DNA of 64,000 nucleotides from an uncultured Eubacteriales bacterium (GCA_900315875.1 ONAX01000002.1:1-64000), one strand, 5' to 3'. Shown: positions 53,118-62,401, counted from the stretch's first letter. Made by a program: numbers and translations. Notes: a model not told the origin generated them from the letters alone.

Positions 53118-54260
53118 TTATTTCTTTGATTTTCTTTTCCTGTCCATTGCAAGAACTTCTATTATCACGGCGTAAATACGCTTTGCAGCGTCGCCCACCG
53201 CCATTTTCTTAGCATTTTCGGAGTATTCTTTGAGCCTTTCGGGGTCGCTCGCAAGCTTATCAATCTCTTCGGTAAGCTTTTCCGGAGTAAGATCCTTTTC
53301 CTCGATCATTACTGCTGCATTCTTTTCCACAAGAGCCATTGCATTATGATACTGATGATTTTCCGCAACGTTCGGTGACGGGATAAGTATCGAGGGCTTG
53401 CCCTTTACCTGTATTTCGCTGAGCGTTATCGCGCCTGCCCTTGCAATTACAACATCCGCTGCCGCAAGACAGGTAGGCATATTATTGATATATTCCCTGA
53501 TGTCAAGATTATCAGCCTTTTCAAGATCGGCTCCCTTTTCACGAAGCAGATCAGGGAACCACTTGCCATACTGACCGTATGCATGGATGTGCTGATATTT
53601 TCCGTCGGAAGCGCTCCTTGCGATTACATCCGCAAGGGATTCGTTTATTATCCTTGCTCCGAGAGATCCGCCGAAGGACAGTATTACCGGACGCTCATCA
53701 AGTCCGAGCTCTGCTCTTGCCTTCTCACGCTCAGCAGTAAGAATTTCACCTCTGACAGGATTTCCCGTTTCCACAAATTTGCATTTGCCTTTGAAATGCT
53801 TTTTTGCTGCCGGCATTGCGAGCATAACCCTTGTCGCATGCTTTGCAAGCATCTTGTTTGTAATACCAGGGAAAGCATTCTGCTCATGGATGAGAGTAGG
53901 AATGCCAAGCTTTGCAGCGGCACGGATTACAGGTCCGCTGACATAGCCGCCGGTACCTATGCATATATCAGGCTTGAATTCCTGAATGATCTTTCTGGAG
54001 TCCCTGCCTGCGTCAATTGCTTTTTTGACAGTAACGATGTTTTCCCCTATTGCCTTCGGGGTCAGCTTTCTTCTGAAGCCCTGCACCGTTATTCCTCTGA
54101 ATTCAAAGCCGGCGCGCGGGACAAGACGTTCCTCCATGCCGCCCTTGCAGCCTACATAAAGGATCTCTGCATCAGGCTGTTTTTCTCTTACATATCCTGC
54201 AATCGCGAGCGCCGGATTGATATGACCGGCTGTGCCGCCGCCTGCAAAAAGTATCCTCAT
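53118..54260 (-). CDS. murG: UDP-GlcNAc:lipid I GlcNAc transferase
   Basis: A 380-residue GT28-family GT-B enzyme that adds GlcNAc to lipid I, giving lipid II. The N-terminal glycine loop FAGGGTAGHINPALAIA and HEQNAFPGITNK lie in the acceptor domain. The C-terminal donor site shows FGGSLGA and the GAITLSE motif. It is a peripheral membrane protein. It sits between ftsW and ftsQ. AAGGGG precedes the ATG. Confidence 0.97.
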   Translation of the reverse strand: MRILFAGGGTAGHINPALAIAGYVREKQPDAEILYVGCKGGMEERLVPRAGFEFRGITVQGFRRKLTPKAIGENIVTVKKAIDAGRDSRKIIQEFKPDICIGTGGYVSGPVIRAAAKLGIPTLIHEQNAFPGITNKMLAKHATRVMLAMPAAKKHFKGKCKFVETGNPVRGEILTAEREKARAELGLDERPVILSFGGSLGARIINESLADVIARSASDGKYQHIHAYGQYGKWFPDLLREKGADLEKADNLDIREYINNMPTCLAAADVVIARAGAITLSEIQVKGKPSILIPSPNVAENHQYHNAMALVEKNAAVMIEEKDLTPEKLTEEIDKLASDPERLKEYSENAKKMAVGDAAKRIYAVIIEVLAMDRKRKSKK

Positions 54261-54273
54261 AGCGATGCACCCC

Positions 54274-55509
54274 TTATACCTTTTCCAAATTTGACGTTCG
54301 TGAAATTGACAGCACTATGCCCATCTGTGCCATCAGCATAATGAGCGAGCTGCCTCCGTAGCTGAAAAACGGAAGGCTGATACCGGTATTCGGCATCCAG
54401 TCAGTAATAACGAGAATGTTCAGTATGGTCTGCAGCCCTATCTGCGCGGACAGTCCGATTCCGAGCATTGCGCCGAACGGATCCTTTGCGCGCTTGGATA
54501 TCGTGATACCTCTCCACACAAGCAGTACGAACAGCAGGAGAATGAGCACAGCTCCGATAAGTCCCAGCTCCTCGCATACTACAGCAAAAACGAAGTCATT
54601 CTGAACCTCGGGAATATACATATATTTCTGTCTTGACTGGCCAAGCCCCAGACCCCAGATTCCGCCGGAGCCTATAGCGTAAAGCGAATTCCTTGTCTGA
54701 TAGGTATCCTGCCAGAGATCTTCATTTACATAGGTAAGTGCCATTCCCCAGCCGTCAAGTCTCTGCATAGCGTAGCCGAGCTTGTCGGTAACGAGAAGAA
54801 CAAGCACTACAAGCGCAACAATCACACCGGCAATAGCAAAATATCTCTTGCGGACACCGCCGATGAACATCATGCATGCGCCGAGAAGCGTCAGAATAAC
54901 GATACCGGAGTAATGCGGCTCCAGGAAAAGCAGGATATCGCATACGCCGAGAACAATGACAGGAACGAGAACGCCCTTTTTAAAGGTATGCATCTCCCTG
55001 AAATTAATGGACGACCAGTGTGCAAAGAACAGTATGACCGCAAACTTTGCAATTTCCGATACCTGAACGTCAACAGGTCCTAAGCGGAACCAGCGCTTCG
55101 GATAGCCTCCTGTCAGCAATACACCGATCAGCAGCGCAACCACCACAATCATAATGATTGGCGCAAGCTTGTGGAAATGATGATAGTCGAAATACGAAAC
55201 AAACATCATTACCGTAAAACCGATAAGAGCGAATATGCTCTGTCTGACAAGATAATTCTGGCTGTTGTCAAGATAGGCGAGCGCAGAAGGATAGCTCGCC
55301 GAATACATCATTATTACACCTATTATTACAAGAGTGCAGACCAGGAAAAGGAATGTCATATCCATTCCGAGTCTTATTGAAAACACTCTCAGTCTCTTTT
55401 TAACCTTTTTAAGTCCTTTTCCGCCTTTATGCTCCCTCAGCTTCGGAGAAGAGCCTTCTCTTCCCTCATGAGCAGGAAGCTTTCTGGCAGGTGAAGATCC
55501 GTTTGCCAA
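54274..55509 (-). CDS. ftsW: FtsW/RodA/SpoVE family peptidoglycan polymerase
   Basis: A 411-residue SEDS-family integral membrane protein with about ten helices. MMYSASYPSA, the QSRQKYMYIPEVQNDFVFAV segment and SYGGSSLIMLM are characteristic. It polymerises lipid II with a class B PBP during septation; in sporulators it may double as SpoVE. Start is TTG with GGTGAG upstream; no ATG is suitably near. It lies between mraY and murG. Confidence 0.95.
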   Translation of the reverse strand: MANGSSPARKLPAHEGREGSSPKLREHKGGKGLKKVKKRLRVFSIRLGMDMTFLFLVCTLVIIGVIMMYSASYPSALAYLDNSQNYLVRQSIFALIGFTVMMFVSYFDYHHFHKLAPIIMIVVVALLIGVLLTGGYPKRWFRLGPVDVQVSEIAKFAVILFFAHWSSINFREMHTFKKGVLVPVIVLGVCDILLFLEPHYSGIVILTLLGACMMFIGGVRKRYFAIAGVIVALVVLVLLVTDKLGYAMQRLDGWGMALTYVNEDLWQDTYQTRNSLYAIGSGGIWGLGLGQSRQKYMYIPEVQNDFVFAVVCEELGLIGAVLILLLFVLLVWRGITISKRAKDPFGAMLGIGLSAQIGLQTILNILVITDWMPNTGISLPFFSYGGSSLIMLMAQMGIVLSISRTSNLEKV

Positions 55510-55555
55510 TATCTCACCACCACTAAGTAAAAATCAAACGGCAGACTCCGGCGTA

Positions 55556-56584
55556 TCAGAAAAGGCTTCTTCCGCCGAGCATGACCATTGCCAGTACGGC
55601 AGTGCCGCACACGATCTCAACAATGCTGAACACAGTCACGATCTTGACCTCTGACCAGCCGCACATCTCGAAATGATGATGTATCGGGCTCATCTTGAAA
55701 AGTCTCTTTCCGTGGGTCAGCTTGAAATAAGTTACCTGGAAAATAACCGAGAACATCTCGGCAATATAGACAAAGCCGATAAGGGGAATGAATATCTCCA
55801 TATCGAGTCCGAAAAGAAGCGCACAGATATAACCGCCGAGGAACAGCGAGCCTGTGTCTCCCATAAATGTCTTTGCGGGATGGAAATTCCATACAAGAAA
55901 TCCGAGACAGCCGCCTGCAAGAGCTGCGGACATTATCGACAGTCCCATTCTTGCGCAGTATCCCGATACCAGGATAAGGAATATTGCAGCAAAGAAGGTT
56001 ATCGAACCGTCAAGGCCGTCAATCCCGTCTGTAAGATTCACTGCATTTACAAGACCGACAATAAGAATTGCCGCGATCGGGTAATACATTATGCCGATAT
56101 CGATTTTTCCGAAGAAGGGAATAAATACATCCGTGCCCTCACCGAAGAAAAACATCGTTGCAAGGTACGCTGCCGCAACCAGAAACTGCAGTGCGAGCTT
56201 CTGCTTGGGAGTCAGTCCGAGATTGCGCTTTTTTGCAACCTTTACATAGTCGTCAATAAAACCGATAGCGCCGAAAGCAGCAGCCATGAACAGTCCGGCA
56301 AATATCTTTGCGGTCTGCAGCGTTGTTTCGGGTGGGATGCCGTCCCTTGACGAGAAAACGTAATAAAGAATAACGCACAGCGATGTTACCAGAATGCTTG
56401 ACACTATGAACATGAAACCGCCCATAGTGGGTGTTCCCTGCTTGCCCTTGTGCCACTTGGGACCGATTTCGAGAATAGTCTGACCGAAATGAAGCTTTCT
56501 GAGAAACGGCACAAGCCATATTCCGAGAAGTCCTGACACAGCAAAGGACAATGCCGCCGCGATGATCGTCCAAATTCCTGACAT
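55556..56584 (-). CDS. mraY: Phospho-MurNAc-pentapeptide transferase
   Basis: A 342-residue integral membrane enzyme with about ten helices that makes lipid I. Motifs: GTPTMGG, GFIDDYVKV with the Asp pair, NLTDGIDGL and FMGDTGSL. GAGGGTGG precedes the ATG. An internal promoter (56724-56752) lies upstream, so it can be expressed separately from the early dcw genes. Confidence 0.97.
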   Translation of the reverse strand: MSGIWTIIAAALSFAVSGLLGIWLVPFLRKLHFGQTILEIGPKWHKGKQGTPTMGGFMFIVSSILVTSLCVILYYVFSSRDGIPPETTLQTAKIFAGLFMAAAFGAIGFIDDYVKVAKKRNLGLTPKQKLALQFLVAAAYLATMFFFGEGTDVFIPFFGKIDIGIMYYPIAAILIVGLVNAVNLTDGIDGLDGSITFFAAIFLILVSGYCARMGLSIMSAALAGGCLGFLVWNFHPAKTFMGDTGSLFLGGYICALLFGLDMEIFIPLIGFVYIAEMFSVIFQVTYFKLTHGKRLFKMSPIHHHFEMCGWSEVKIVTVFSIVEIVCGTAVLAMVMLGGRSLF

Positions 56585-56723
56585 TAATTATCCACCCTCC
56601 GTGCTTTTGCACTGTCATTTTTCACCGGATAAAACCCAAGCAGCTGACCGAGCAAAGCGGTGAAAAGCTCTTTTGCCTTCTCCGCAGCCGCAAGATCCGC
56701 TGCTTATTCTTTTTAACTATACT

Positions 56724-56752
56724 ATTGTATCAGATTTTTTTCCCATTGACAA
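56724..56752 (-). promoter_or_regulatory. Internal sigma-A promoter upstream of mraY
   Basis: TTGTCA and TACAAT on the minus strand, 17 bp apart, about 140 bp before the mraY start. The 196-bp gap between the Mur-like gene and mraY has no complete gene. Confidence 0.65.
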
Positions 56753-56780
56753 GCCCCGAAACGATATTCCTGCAAAAAAA

Positions 56781-57323
56781 TCATTCGGCAGCGAAGAAAT
56801 TAAGCACAGACGCCATCGGCATACCAGTAGCTATAAGCACTCCGGTGCAGGCAAGCACATCCTCGACAGTATAACGGCTGCTGTCAAAACTGAGTCTTGA
56901 CAGTATTCCATTGCCGATAAGGTCGCAGCTTATCCTTGTACCGTCGCTTGTCATATTCCTGCATGCCACGTCAGCGCCGTAGTTTTCTCCGGAAAAGGTC
57001 AGGACATCGTCACCGTCAGCACCGAAAACACGCAGTGCGTTTTCGTATGATGTAACTCTTTCCCTGAACTGGGCAAGTCTGTCTCCGGAAATACAGCAAC
57101 TTTCATCAAAGACTACCGTATCGGCAACTGTATCCTCCGGACAGTTGACATCAAAGCCTTCGCTTTCGATAACAAAATCCGTATTTTCCGAAAAATCATC
57201 AATCACGGTATTGTATGTGCAGTAATTCATGATCTCAGAGATCATCTGTGCGAGCTTCTCGCCGTTTTCTGTTGCAACCAGTATCACCCTCGGGCACTGT
57301 ACGGTCTTGATACGGTTAGTCAT
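56781..57323 (-). CDS. Mur-ligase-like protein lacking the ATP site
   Basis: A 180-residue soluble protein. The C-terminal half (DDVLTFS..NYGADVACRNMTSDGTRI, then SFDSSRYTVEDVLACTGVLIATGMP) follows the pattern of the central-domain end of MurE/MurF (FG..ADV.A.n....GT, G.hNv.NalaA.a.a..lGi). The GTxGKT P-loop and the first and last Mur domains are absent, so it cannot be an active ligase. It stands between the pbp gene and mraY, exactly where murE/murF usually lie. GGAGGTGG precedes the ATG. Role unknown. Confidence 0.6.
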   Translation of the reverse strand: MTNRIKTVQCPRVILVATENGEKLAQMISEIMNYCTYNTVIDDFSENTDFVIESEGFDVNCPEDTVADTVVFDESCCISGDRLAQFRERVTSYENALRVFGADGDDVLTFSGENYGADVACRNMTSDGTRISCDLIGNGILSRLSFDSSRYTVEDVLACTGVLIATGMPMASVLNFFAAE

Positions 57324-57347
57324 ATTGCCACCTCCGTTATTCTGTCT

Positions 57348-59615
57348 TTACATTATATGGTTATCCTGATTGAATACAAGCGTTATTACCGTGTAGGGCT
57401 CAACTTCCTTACCCGGTTCGATATTCTGTGATTTTACGTAGGACGTCGAATCCTCAAGCGATGTGCCGACTATGCAGATATTCAGATCGTTCGTCGTTGC
57501 AAGGAAATTAGCGTCGCTTATGCTGCAGTTTTTGAAGTCAGGCACCTTGACCTTCTGCTTTCTGCTTTCCTCGTCGGTATAGAGAACTACCTTACCGCCC
57601 TTCGGAATAGCAGTATATGCTACCGGGTTCTGTGCTATGACAGTATCGCCGCTGCCGACGATATCCGCCTTCAGTCCGTCACCCGAAACTGCCCTTTCGG
57701 CCTCCTCACGGGTCATACCCTCATAAACGCCGGTAGTAGCATTGAGAGCCTTAAGCTCCTCATCGGAGTAAATGCGCTCAATTCCGAGATACGGAAGAAC
57801 CTCGCTCATGATATTGCGGAAGCAGGGACCTGCAACAGCGGAACCGTAGTAGTTGATATCCTTGTCAGGAGTATCGAAATAGCACAGCAGCGCAACCTCA
57901 GGGTCATCACAAGGAGCAATGCCGCAGAAGGAAGCGATATAGTCCTTTGAAACATTACCGTATTCGTCAATCTTTTTCTCGGATGTACCGGTCTTGCCGC
58001 CTATGCGGTAACCGGCAACGTAACCGTTCTTAGCACCGCCGGAAATTGCGTTTTCCTCCAGGGTATCGCACATATGGCGGGCTATGGACTCACTGATAAC
58101 CTGGCGCTTGACCTTGGTTTCAGTGGATTTTACAACATTTCCGCTGCTGTCCACGATCTGTGATACAACATACGGCTGTACAAGCTTTCCGCCGTTTGCA
58201 ATAGCGGCACACGCTGTAACCATCTGTATGGGAGTGATCTTGAAGTTCTGACCGAAGGAACCAACCGCAAGGTCCATAAGACCCATGCCGTATTCACCGC
58301 CGGGAGTATTGAACCATACGCTGTTGCTTTCGCCGGGAAGGTCAATTCCGGTTATTTCGGAGAAACCGAAGGCAACAAAGTATTCGTAGAATTTCTTTCT
58401 ACCGAGGTCAAAGCCCATCTGCATAAAAGCAGGGTTGCATGAATTGCACAGCGCCTGCTCCAACGTCTGGTTGCCGTGACCCGAGCTGTCCCAGCAGGAG
58501 ATTGCCGAGGCTCCCTCAAAGGGCGAATATGCACCGTCGCAGTTATAGCCGCTCTTTTTCTCAACGCCTTCGGAAAGAACTGCCGACGCAGTTACCATCT
58601 TGAAAACGGAACCGGGGATGTAGGTATCACTGACACCCTTGTTTCTCCACTGTGCCTGCAGAGCTTTACTTTCAGCCTCCGCCTGCCGATCTTCGGGGAG
58701 AGCGTCAATTTCCTTCTGCTTTTCCTCGCTTGCAATGGTAAAGGGATCGTTGTTGTTGTAGGATTCCTCACATGCAAAGCCGAGGATTGCTCCGGTCTTG
58801 ACATTCATCAGAATAGCGCAGCCACGGTTTTTGACCTTGAATTCCTTCAGTGTCTGGCGCACATATTTTTCCATAATACTCTGGATATTTTCGTCTATCG
58901 TCAGAACAACGTTATATCCGTCGGATGCCTCTATCTTCTGCTCATACTGGTACGGCATGGGGCTGTTGAGCGCGTCCTGCACAACGACAATTCTGCCGCT
59001 GTCGCCGCTGAGCTCCTCGTCATATTCGTATTCAATGCCCGAAAGACCGTTTCCGTCCGAGCCTGTAAAGCCGAGTATAGAGCCTGCGAAATTATCATGA
59101 GTATAGAAACGCTTGTAGTTTTCTATCAGATCGATAACACCGCTGATCTTATTATTCTCGCTGATTTCCTCGCAGAATTTCAGCACCTTGTTTTTGGTTT
59201 CAACATCAACCTTCCTTGCAAGGACCTCATAATATGAATCGTTATTATGACTCATTTCGAGTATCCTGCTTTTATCAACGCCGAGTATCTCCGAAAGTCC
59301 CTTTGCGACTATCTCCCTGGAATTCTCGTCATCCTTTTTGAAATTCGCAGGAGCAAGAACGACATCCCACACACTTATGCTCTGCGCGAGGATGTTTCCG
59401 TTTGCATCGTAAATGCTGCCGCGCTTTGCCGACACGGTCGTATCGCGAAGCTGCTGGTCAACAGCCCTCTGCTGCAGCTCCTCCGCCATATATACCTGAA
59501 GATAGAACAGTCTTGCAAAAACAATACCGAAGCCGCAAAGCAATATTATTATCAGTATAGCGCTTGCCCTGCGCATAAGCGTAGCGGTAGCTCCTTTTTT
59601 TGCCAATGACGTCAT
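57348..59615 (-). CDS. Penicillin-binding protein, class B transpeptidase (FtsI/SpoVD type) with PASTA
   Basis: A 755-residue membrane transpeptidase. One N-terminal helix (about residues 15-37), a PBP dimerisation domain, and a transpeptidase domain with SVFK (SxxK), SCN (SxN) and GKTGTSE (KTG) are present. Two C-terminal PASTA domains follow (about 625-750). It crosslinks septal peptidoglycan with FtsW; with PASTA domains it could be FtsI or SpoVD. The ATG at 59615 (MTSLAKKGATA), next to the AAGGAAGGGAG site, is preferred over 59687. Confidence 0.92.
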   Translation of the reverse strand: MTSLAKKGATATLMRRASAILIIILLCGFGIVFARLFYLQVYMAEELQQRAVDQQLRDTTVSAKRGSIYDANGNILAQSISVWDVVLAPANFKKDDENSREIVAKGLSEILGVDKSRILEMSHNNDSYYEVLARKVDVETKNKVLKFCEEISENNKISGVIDLIENYKRFYTHDNFAGSILGFTGSDGNGLSGIEYEYDEELSGDSGRIVVVQDALNSPMPYQYEQKIEASDGYNVVLTIDENIQSIMEKYVRQTLKEFKVKNRGCAILMNVKTGAILGFACEESYNNNDPFTIASEEKQKEIDALPEDRQAEAESKALQAQWRNKGVSDTYIPGSVFKMVTASAVLSEGVEKKSGYNCDGAYSPFEGASAISCWDSSGHGNQTLEQALCNSCNPAFMQMGFDLGRKKFYEYFVAFGFSEITGIDLPGESNSVWFNTPGGEYGMGLMDLAVGSFGQNFKITPIQMVTACAAIANGGKLVQPYVVSQIVDSSGNVVKSTETKVKRQVISESIARHMCDTLEENAISGGAKNGYVAGYRIGGKTGTSEKKIDEYGNVSKDYIASFCGIAPCDDPEVALLCYFDTPDKDINYYGSAVAGPCFRNIMSEVLPYLGIERIYSDEELKALNATTGVYEGMTREEAERAVSGDGLKADIVGSGDTVIAQNPVAYTAIPKGGKVVLYTDEESRKQKVKVPDFKNCSISDANFLATTNDLNICIVGTSLEDSTSYVKSQNIEPGKEVEPYTVITLVFNQDNHIM

Positions 59616-59769
59616 CTCCCTTCCTTTTCCCTTTTTGTGCCTATAAGGCAACACCGCACGCTTATCCATGCAGTGTTGCCTTATCAAGCCACGCCCCTGT
59701 ATACATAATATTTCGTTATTGATAAATTTAGACTATGCAAAAGGATATTTTCCTTCTGACGCCGCAGTA

Positions 59770-60294
59770 TTACAGAAACGCTCCGCTGAATGCGTCAAGA
59801 ATCGCCGTAAAAACGGTCGCTGTGTTTTCGTCGCTGAGAATTTCGCCCTTATCTCCGTTTGACAGTGACACAAACTTTTTCTGTCCGTTTACTGCCGGAG
59901 TCATGCCGAGCTTACTCTCCGCATATTCCTTAACATAGTCGTCCGTAAGCTTGCTGTCTATCGTAAGCCTGTACTGTGCTTCCTCATTCTGAAGCTCGGT
60001 AAGCTTCGCATTCTGCTGCTGGATAAGGTCGTTTACCTCGTTAAGCTCAGCATTGAACTGTACAATTGTGATAGCAACCGCAGCAACAATAACAGTAAGC
60101 AATGTAACGCTGAAGATCATCAGAGGATTCTTTTTCCTGCGCTGAGCCTTTGCAGAAGAGCCTCGGCTGATGCTGATGATCTTGCCGCTCTTTTTTCTTT
60201 TTTTGGATCTTTTTCCCGAGACGGACATATTTATCCTTTCTGTTTCATCAAAAACAGAAAGGTCATAAGCCTCGCTTCTGTTGTCAAATCCCAC
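59770..60294 (-). CDS. ftsL: FtsL-like cell division protein
   Basis: A bitopic protein of about 174 residues: a basic cytosolic N-terminus, a membrane helix (about residues 58-80, MIFSVTLLTVIVAAV), a leucine-zipper-like coiled coil (ELNEVNDLIQQQNAKLTEL) and a C-terminal YAESKLGM segment typical of FtsL/DivIC. Two starts are plausible: GTG at 60294 with GAAGGGG, or ATG at 60228 with AAAGGA. Its place between rsmH and pbp identifies it as FtsL. Confidence 0.82.
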   Translation of the reverse strand: MGFDNRSEAYDLSVFDETERINMSVSGKRSKKRKKSGKIISISRGSSAKAQRRKKNPLMIFSVTLLTVIVAAVAITIVQFNAELNEVNDLIQQQNAKLTELQNEEAQYRLTIDSKLTDDYVKEYAESKLGMTPAVNGQKKFVSLSNGDKGEILSDENTATVFTAILDAFSGAFL

Positions 60295-60332
60295 GATCGG
60301 CACCCCTTCAAATGTTTTTCATACCCTGTTCC

Positions 60333-61259
60333 TTAAAGCTTTTCGCAGCATCTCAGCTTTGCGCTGCGGCTGCGCGGATTCATCTCAAGTTCCTTTTCGT
60401 CAGCCTCAACGGGCTTTCTGTACACAAGTCTTGCAGCCGGTTTCCTGCCGCACACGCATACCGGGAAATCCTTCGGGCAGATGCACCCTGTTCCCCACTG
60501 AGCCATGCGCTGTTTTACCATTCTGTCCTCAAGAGAATGGAATGTAATAACCGACAGCCGTCCGCCCCTTTCAAGGCTCGCAAACGCACCGTCAAGACCG
60601 GTCGAGAGCCTGTCCAACTCTCCGTTTACGGCAATTCTCAGCGCCTGAAAGGTTTTCCTTGCAGGATGCTTGTCATGCCGTTTTGCAGGCGGATAAGCCG
60701 CCTTTACTATTTCAGCAAGGCGAAGAGTCGTCGTAATGGGTTCCTTTTCCCTTTCGCGCTCTATTGCCCTTGCAATATTTTTTGCATATTTTTCCTCGCC
60801 GTAGCGTGATAATATCGTCATCAGCTCCTGAAAGCTGAGTGTATTCACAAGATCGGCAGCAGTTGTGCCGCTCTGGCTCATTCTCATATCCAGCGGTGCG
60901 TCCACATGATAGGAAAATCCTCTTTCACCGCAGTCAAGCTGGTGAGACGATACACCGATATCAAGAAGAACGCCGTCAAGCCCCTGAATTCCGTATTCCT
61001 CGACTATCTGAGGAATTTCAGAGAAATTCGAACGAACAATCGTTACCCTTTTGTCCCCTCCGAACCTTTCGGTCAGAACGTCGATTGCGGTAGGGTCCTG
61101 GTCAACGCAGAACAGTCTGCCGTTATCTCCGAGCCTTTCAAGTATTCCGGAGGAATGACCGCCGCCGCCGGCAGTACCGTCAAGGTACACGCCGTCAGGC
61201 TTTACGGAAAGTGATTCTATCGTTTTTTCATAAATTACGGGAATATGTGAAAACTCCAT
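60333..61259 (-). CDS. rsmH: 16S rRNA (cytosine(1402)-N4)-methyltransferase
   Basis: A 308-residue SAM-dependent methyltransferase that modifies C1402 of 16S rRNA. DGTAGGGGHS is the SAM motif, LDIGVSSHQLD and RGFSYHVDAPLDMRM the signature segments, and VITFHSLEDRMVK and MNPRSRSAKLR close the protein. The ATG at 61259, with GGTGA upstream, matches the family N-terminus; a GTG at 61268 is the alternative. It follows mraZ by 11 bp. Confidence 0.97.
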   Translation of the reverse strand: MEFSHIPVIYEKTIESLSVKPDGVYLDGTAGGGGHSSGILERLGDNGRLFCVDQDPTAIDVLTERFGGDKRVTIVRSNFSEIPQIVEEYGIQGLDGVLLDIGVSSHQLDCGERGFSYHVDAPLDMRMSQSGTTAADLVNTLSFQELMTILSRYGEEKYAKNIARAIEREREKEPITTTLRLAEIVKAAYPPAKRHDKHPARKTFQALRIAVNGELDRLSTGLDGAFASLERGGRLSVITFHSLEDRMVKQRMAQWGTGCICPKDFPVCVCGRKPAARLVYRKPVEADEKELEMNPRSRSAKLRCCEKL

Positions 61260-61270
61260 ATCATTCACCG

Positions 61271-61693
61271 TCAGATGCCGAGCTCGCCGAGAATCTCAAA
61301 TGCCTCATTTGCAGGAAGCTCACGCTCGTACTCATCCCACTTGTCCTTGTCCCATATTTCAACCTTTGATCCGACGCCGTTTACCACAACGTCCTTGTCA
61401 AGGCCTGCATATTCGCGCAGATTCTGCGGCAGGAGCACTCTGCCCTGCTTGTCAGGCTCGAGCATTGCTGCAGGAGAAAAAAGCACACGCTGCAGCACGG
61501 CAGTTTTGGAAGCCGGGAAGGAAGCGATCTTGCGTCCGAGTTCCTCCCAGTCCTTTTCTGAATATATAGTTACATTGGCGGTATCAAGTCCTTTTGTAGC
61601 GTAAAAGACCCCGCCAAGCTCTTCTCTGAACTTAGCCGGAATAATGACCCTGCCTTTAAGGTCGATATTATGTTGATATGTACCTATCAGCAT
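61271..61693 (-). CDS. mraZ: Transcriptional regulator MraZ
   Basis: A 140-residue protein with two SpoVT/AbrB-like MraZ domains (GRVIIPAKFREEL and GRVLLPQNLREYA). It binds upstream of its own operon and controls the dcw cluster. The ATG at 61693 (MLIGTYQHNIDLKG) is the family start; the longer frame to 61840 runs through the promoter. It is the first gene of the cluster. Confidence 0.96.
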   Translation of the reverse strand: MLIGTYQHNIDLKGRVIIPAKFREELGGVFYATKGLDTANVTIYSEKDWEELGRKIASFPASKTAVLQRVLFSPAAMLEPDKQGRVLLPQNLREYAGLDKDVVVNGVGSKVEIWDKDKWDEYERELPANEAFEILGELGI

Positions 61694-61720
61694 ATCCCTT
61701 ACCCTCAAAAAATAAGTTTT

Positions 61721-61757
61721 CCACCATTTTTTTAACACTTTCAACCATTTTACGCCA
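61721..61757 (-). promoter_or_regulatory. Candidate MraZ operator (phased TGG triplets)
   Basis: On the minus strand, TGG begins at 61757 and 61747, a variant TG(T) lies near 61737, and TGG again at 61726 and 61723: a period of about 10 bp. E. coli MraZ binds TGGG repeats spaced by 5 bp (period about 10). The site lies between the promoter and the mraZ start. The inference rests on spacing only. Confidence 0.45.
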
Positions 61758-61789
61758 CAAAGTATCACGAAGTGACACTCATTACATTT

Positions 61790-61818
61790 ATTATAGCCTA
61801 TATAATATGAAAATGCAA
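61790..61818 (-). promoter_or_regulatory. Sigma-A promoter of mraZ and the dcw cluster
   Basis: TTGCAT and TATAAT on the minus strand, separated by 17 bp, about 95 bp upstream of the mraZ start. Confidence 0.75.
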
Positions 61819-62022
61819 GGTAATTTTGAGGTTTTTTCAATTTTATTATCCGACAGGCTTTTATTTTCTTATCGGGAACGTCAAAGGAAACCCATAAATA
61901 AATAATTATTTTCAGGAAATAATAACGGTAAACATTTACATATTTTAATGATTTTCGTAAATAATATCAAAAATGAAAAAAGCCGCCCGAAGGCGGCAGT
62001 TCGCATAAAGGAGCAGATAATA

Positions 62023-62376
62023 ATGGAATTTCTGACAGCATTTTTAATCGGCGGATTATTCTGCGTAATTGCACAGATCATTATCGATAAAACAAGCCTG
62101 ACGCCGGCGAGGATACTCGTAATATATGTTGTATCCGGCGTGGTGCTGACAGCCGTCGGGCTTTACGAACCGCTTGTCAGCTTTGCAGGTGCTGGTGCGA
62201 CAGTTCCGCTGACAGGATTCGGGTATTCGCTTGCAAAGGGCGTTGAAAAAGAGGTTGCCGAACGCGGCGCACTCGGAATCCTGACGGGAGGTCTTTCATC
62301 CTGTGCCGCAGGCATTGCCGCCGCTGTTTTCTTCAGCTGGGTTTTCACGATATTCAAAAAGCCAAAGGCGAAATAA
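62023..62376 (+). CDS. spoVAE: Stage V sporulation protein AE
   Basis: A 117-residue, three- to four-helix membrane protein matching SpoVAE: MEFLTAFLIGGLFCVIAQ, LTPARILV and VPLTGFGYSLAKG are nearly as in other sporulators. It is part of the SpoVA channel that moves dipicolinic acid into the spore. AAAGGAG lies before the ATG at 62023; a longer frame from 61948 is less likely. spoVAC and spoVAD, usually adjacent, are not in the window. A hairpin (GCCGCC/GGCGGC) at about 61981-61996 precedes it. Confidence 0.92.
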   Translation: MEFLTAFLIGGLFCVIAQIIIDKTSLTPARILVIYVVSGVVLTAVGLYEPLVSFAGAGATVPLTGFGYSLAKGVEKEVAERGALGILTGGLSSCAAGIAAAVFFSWVFTIFKKPKAK

Positions 62377-62401
62377 GTAAAAACAGATTAACTGAACACA
62401 A

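Noticed and set aside
56586..56702. Short coding-like frame before mraY
   Set aside because: The minus-strand frame of about 39 codons begins after a TAA and has no usable start codon near its beginning.
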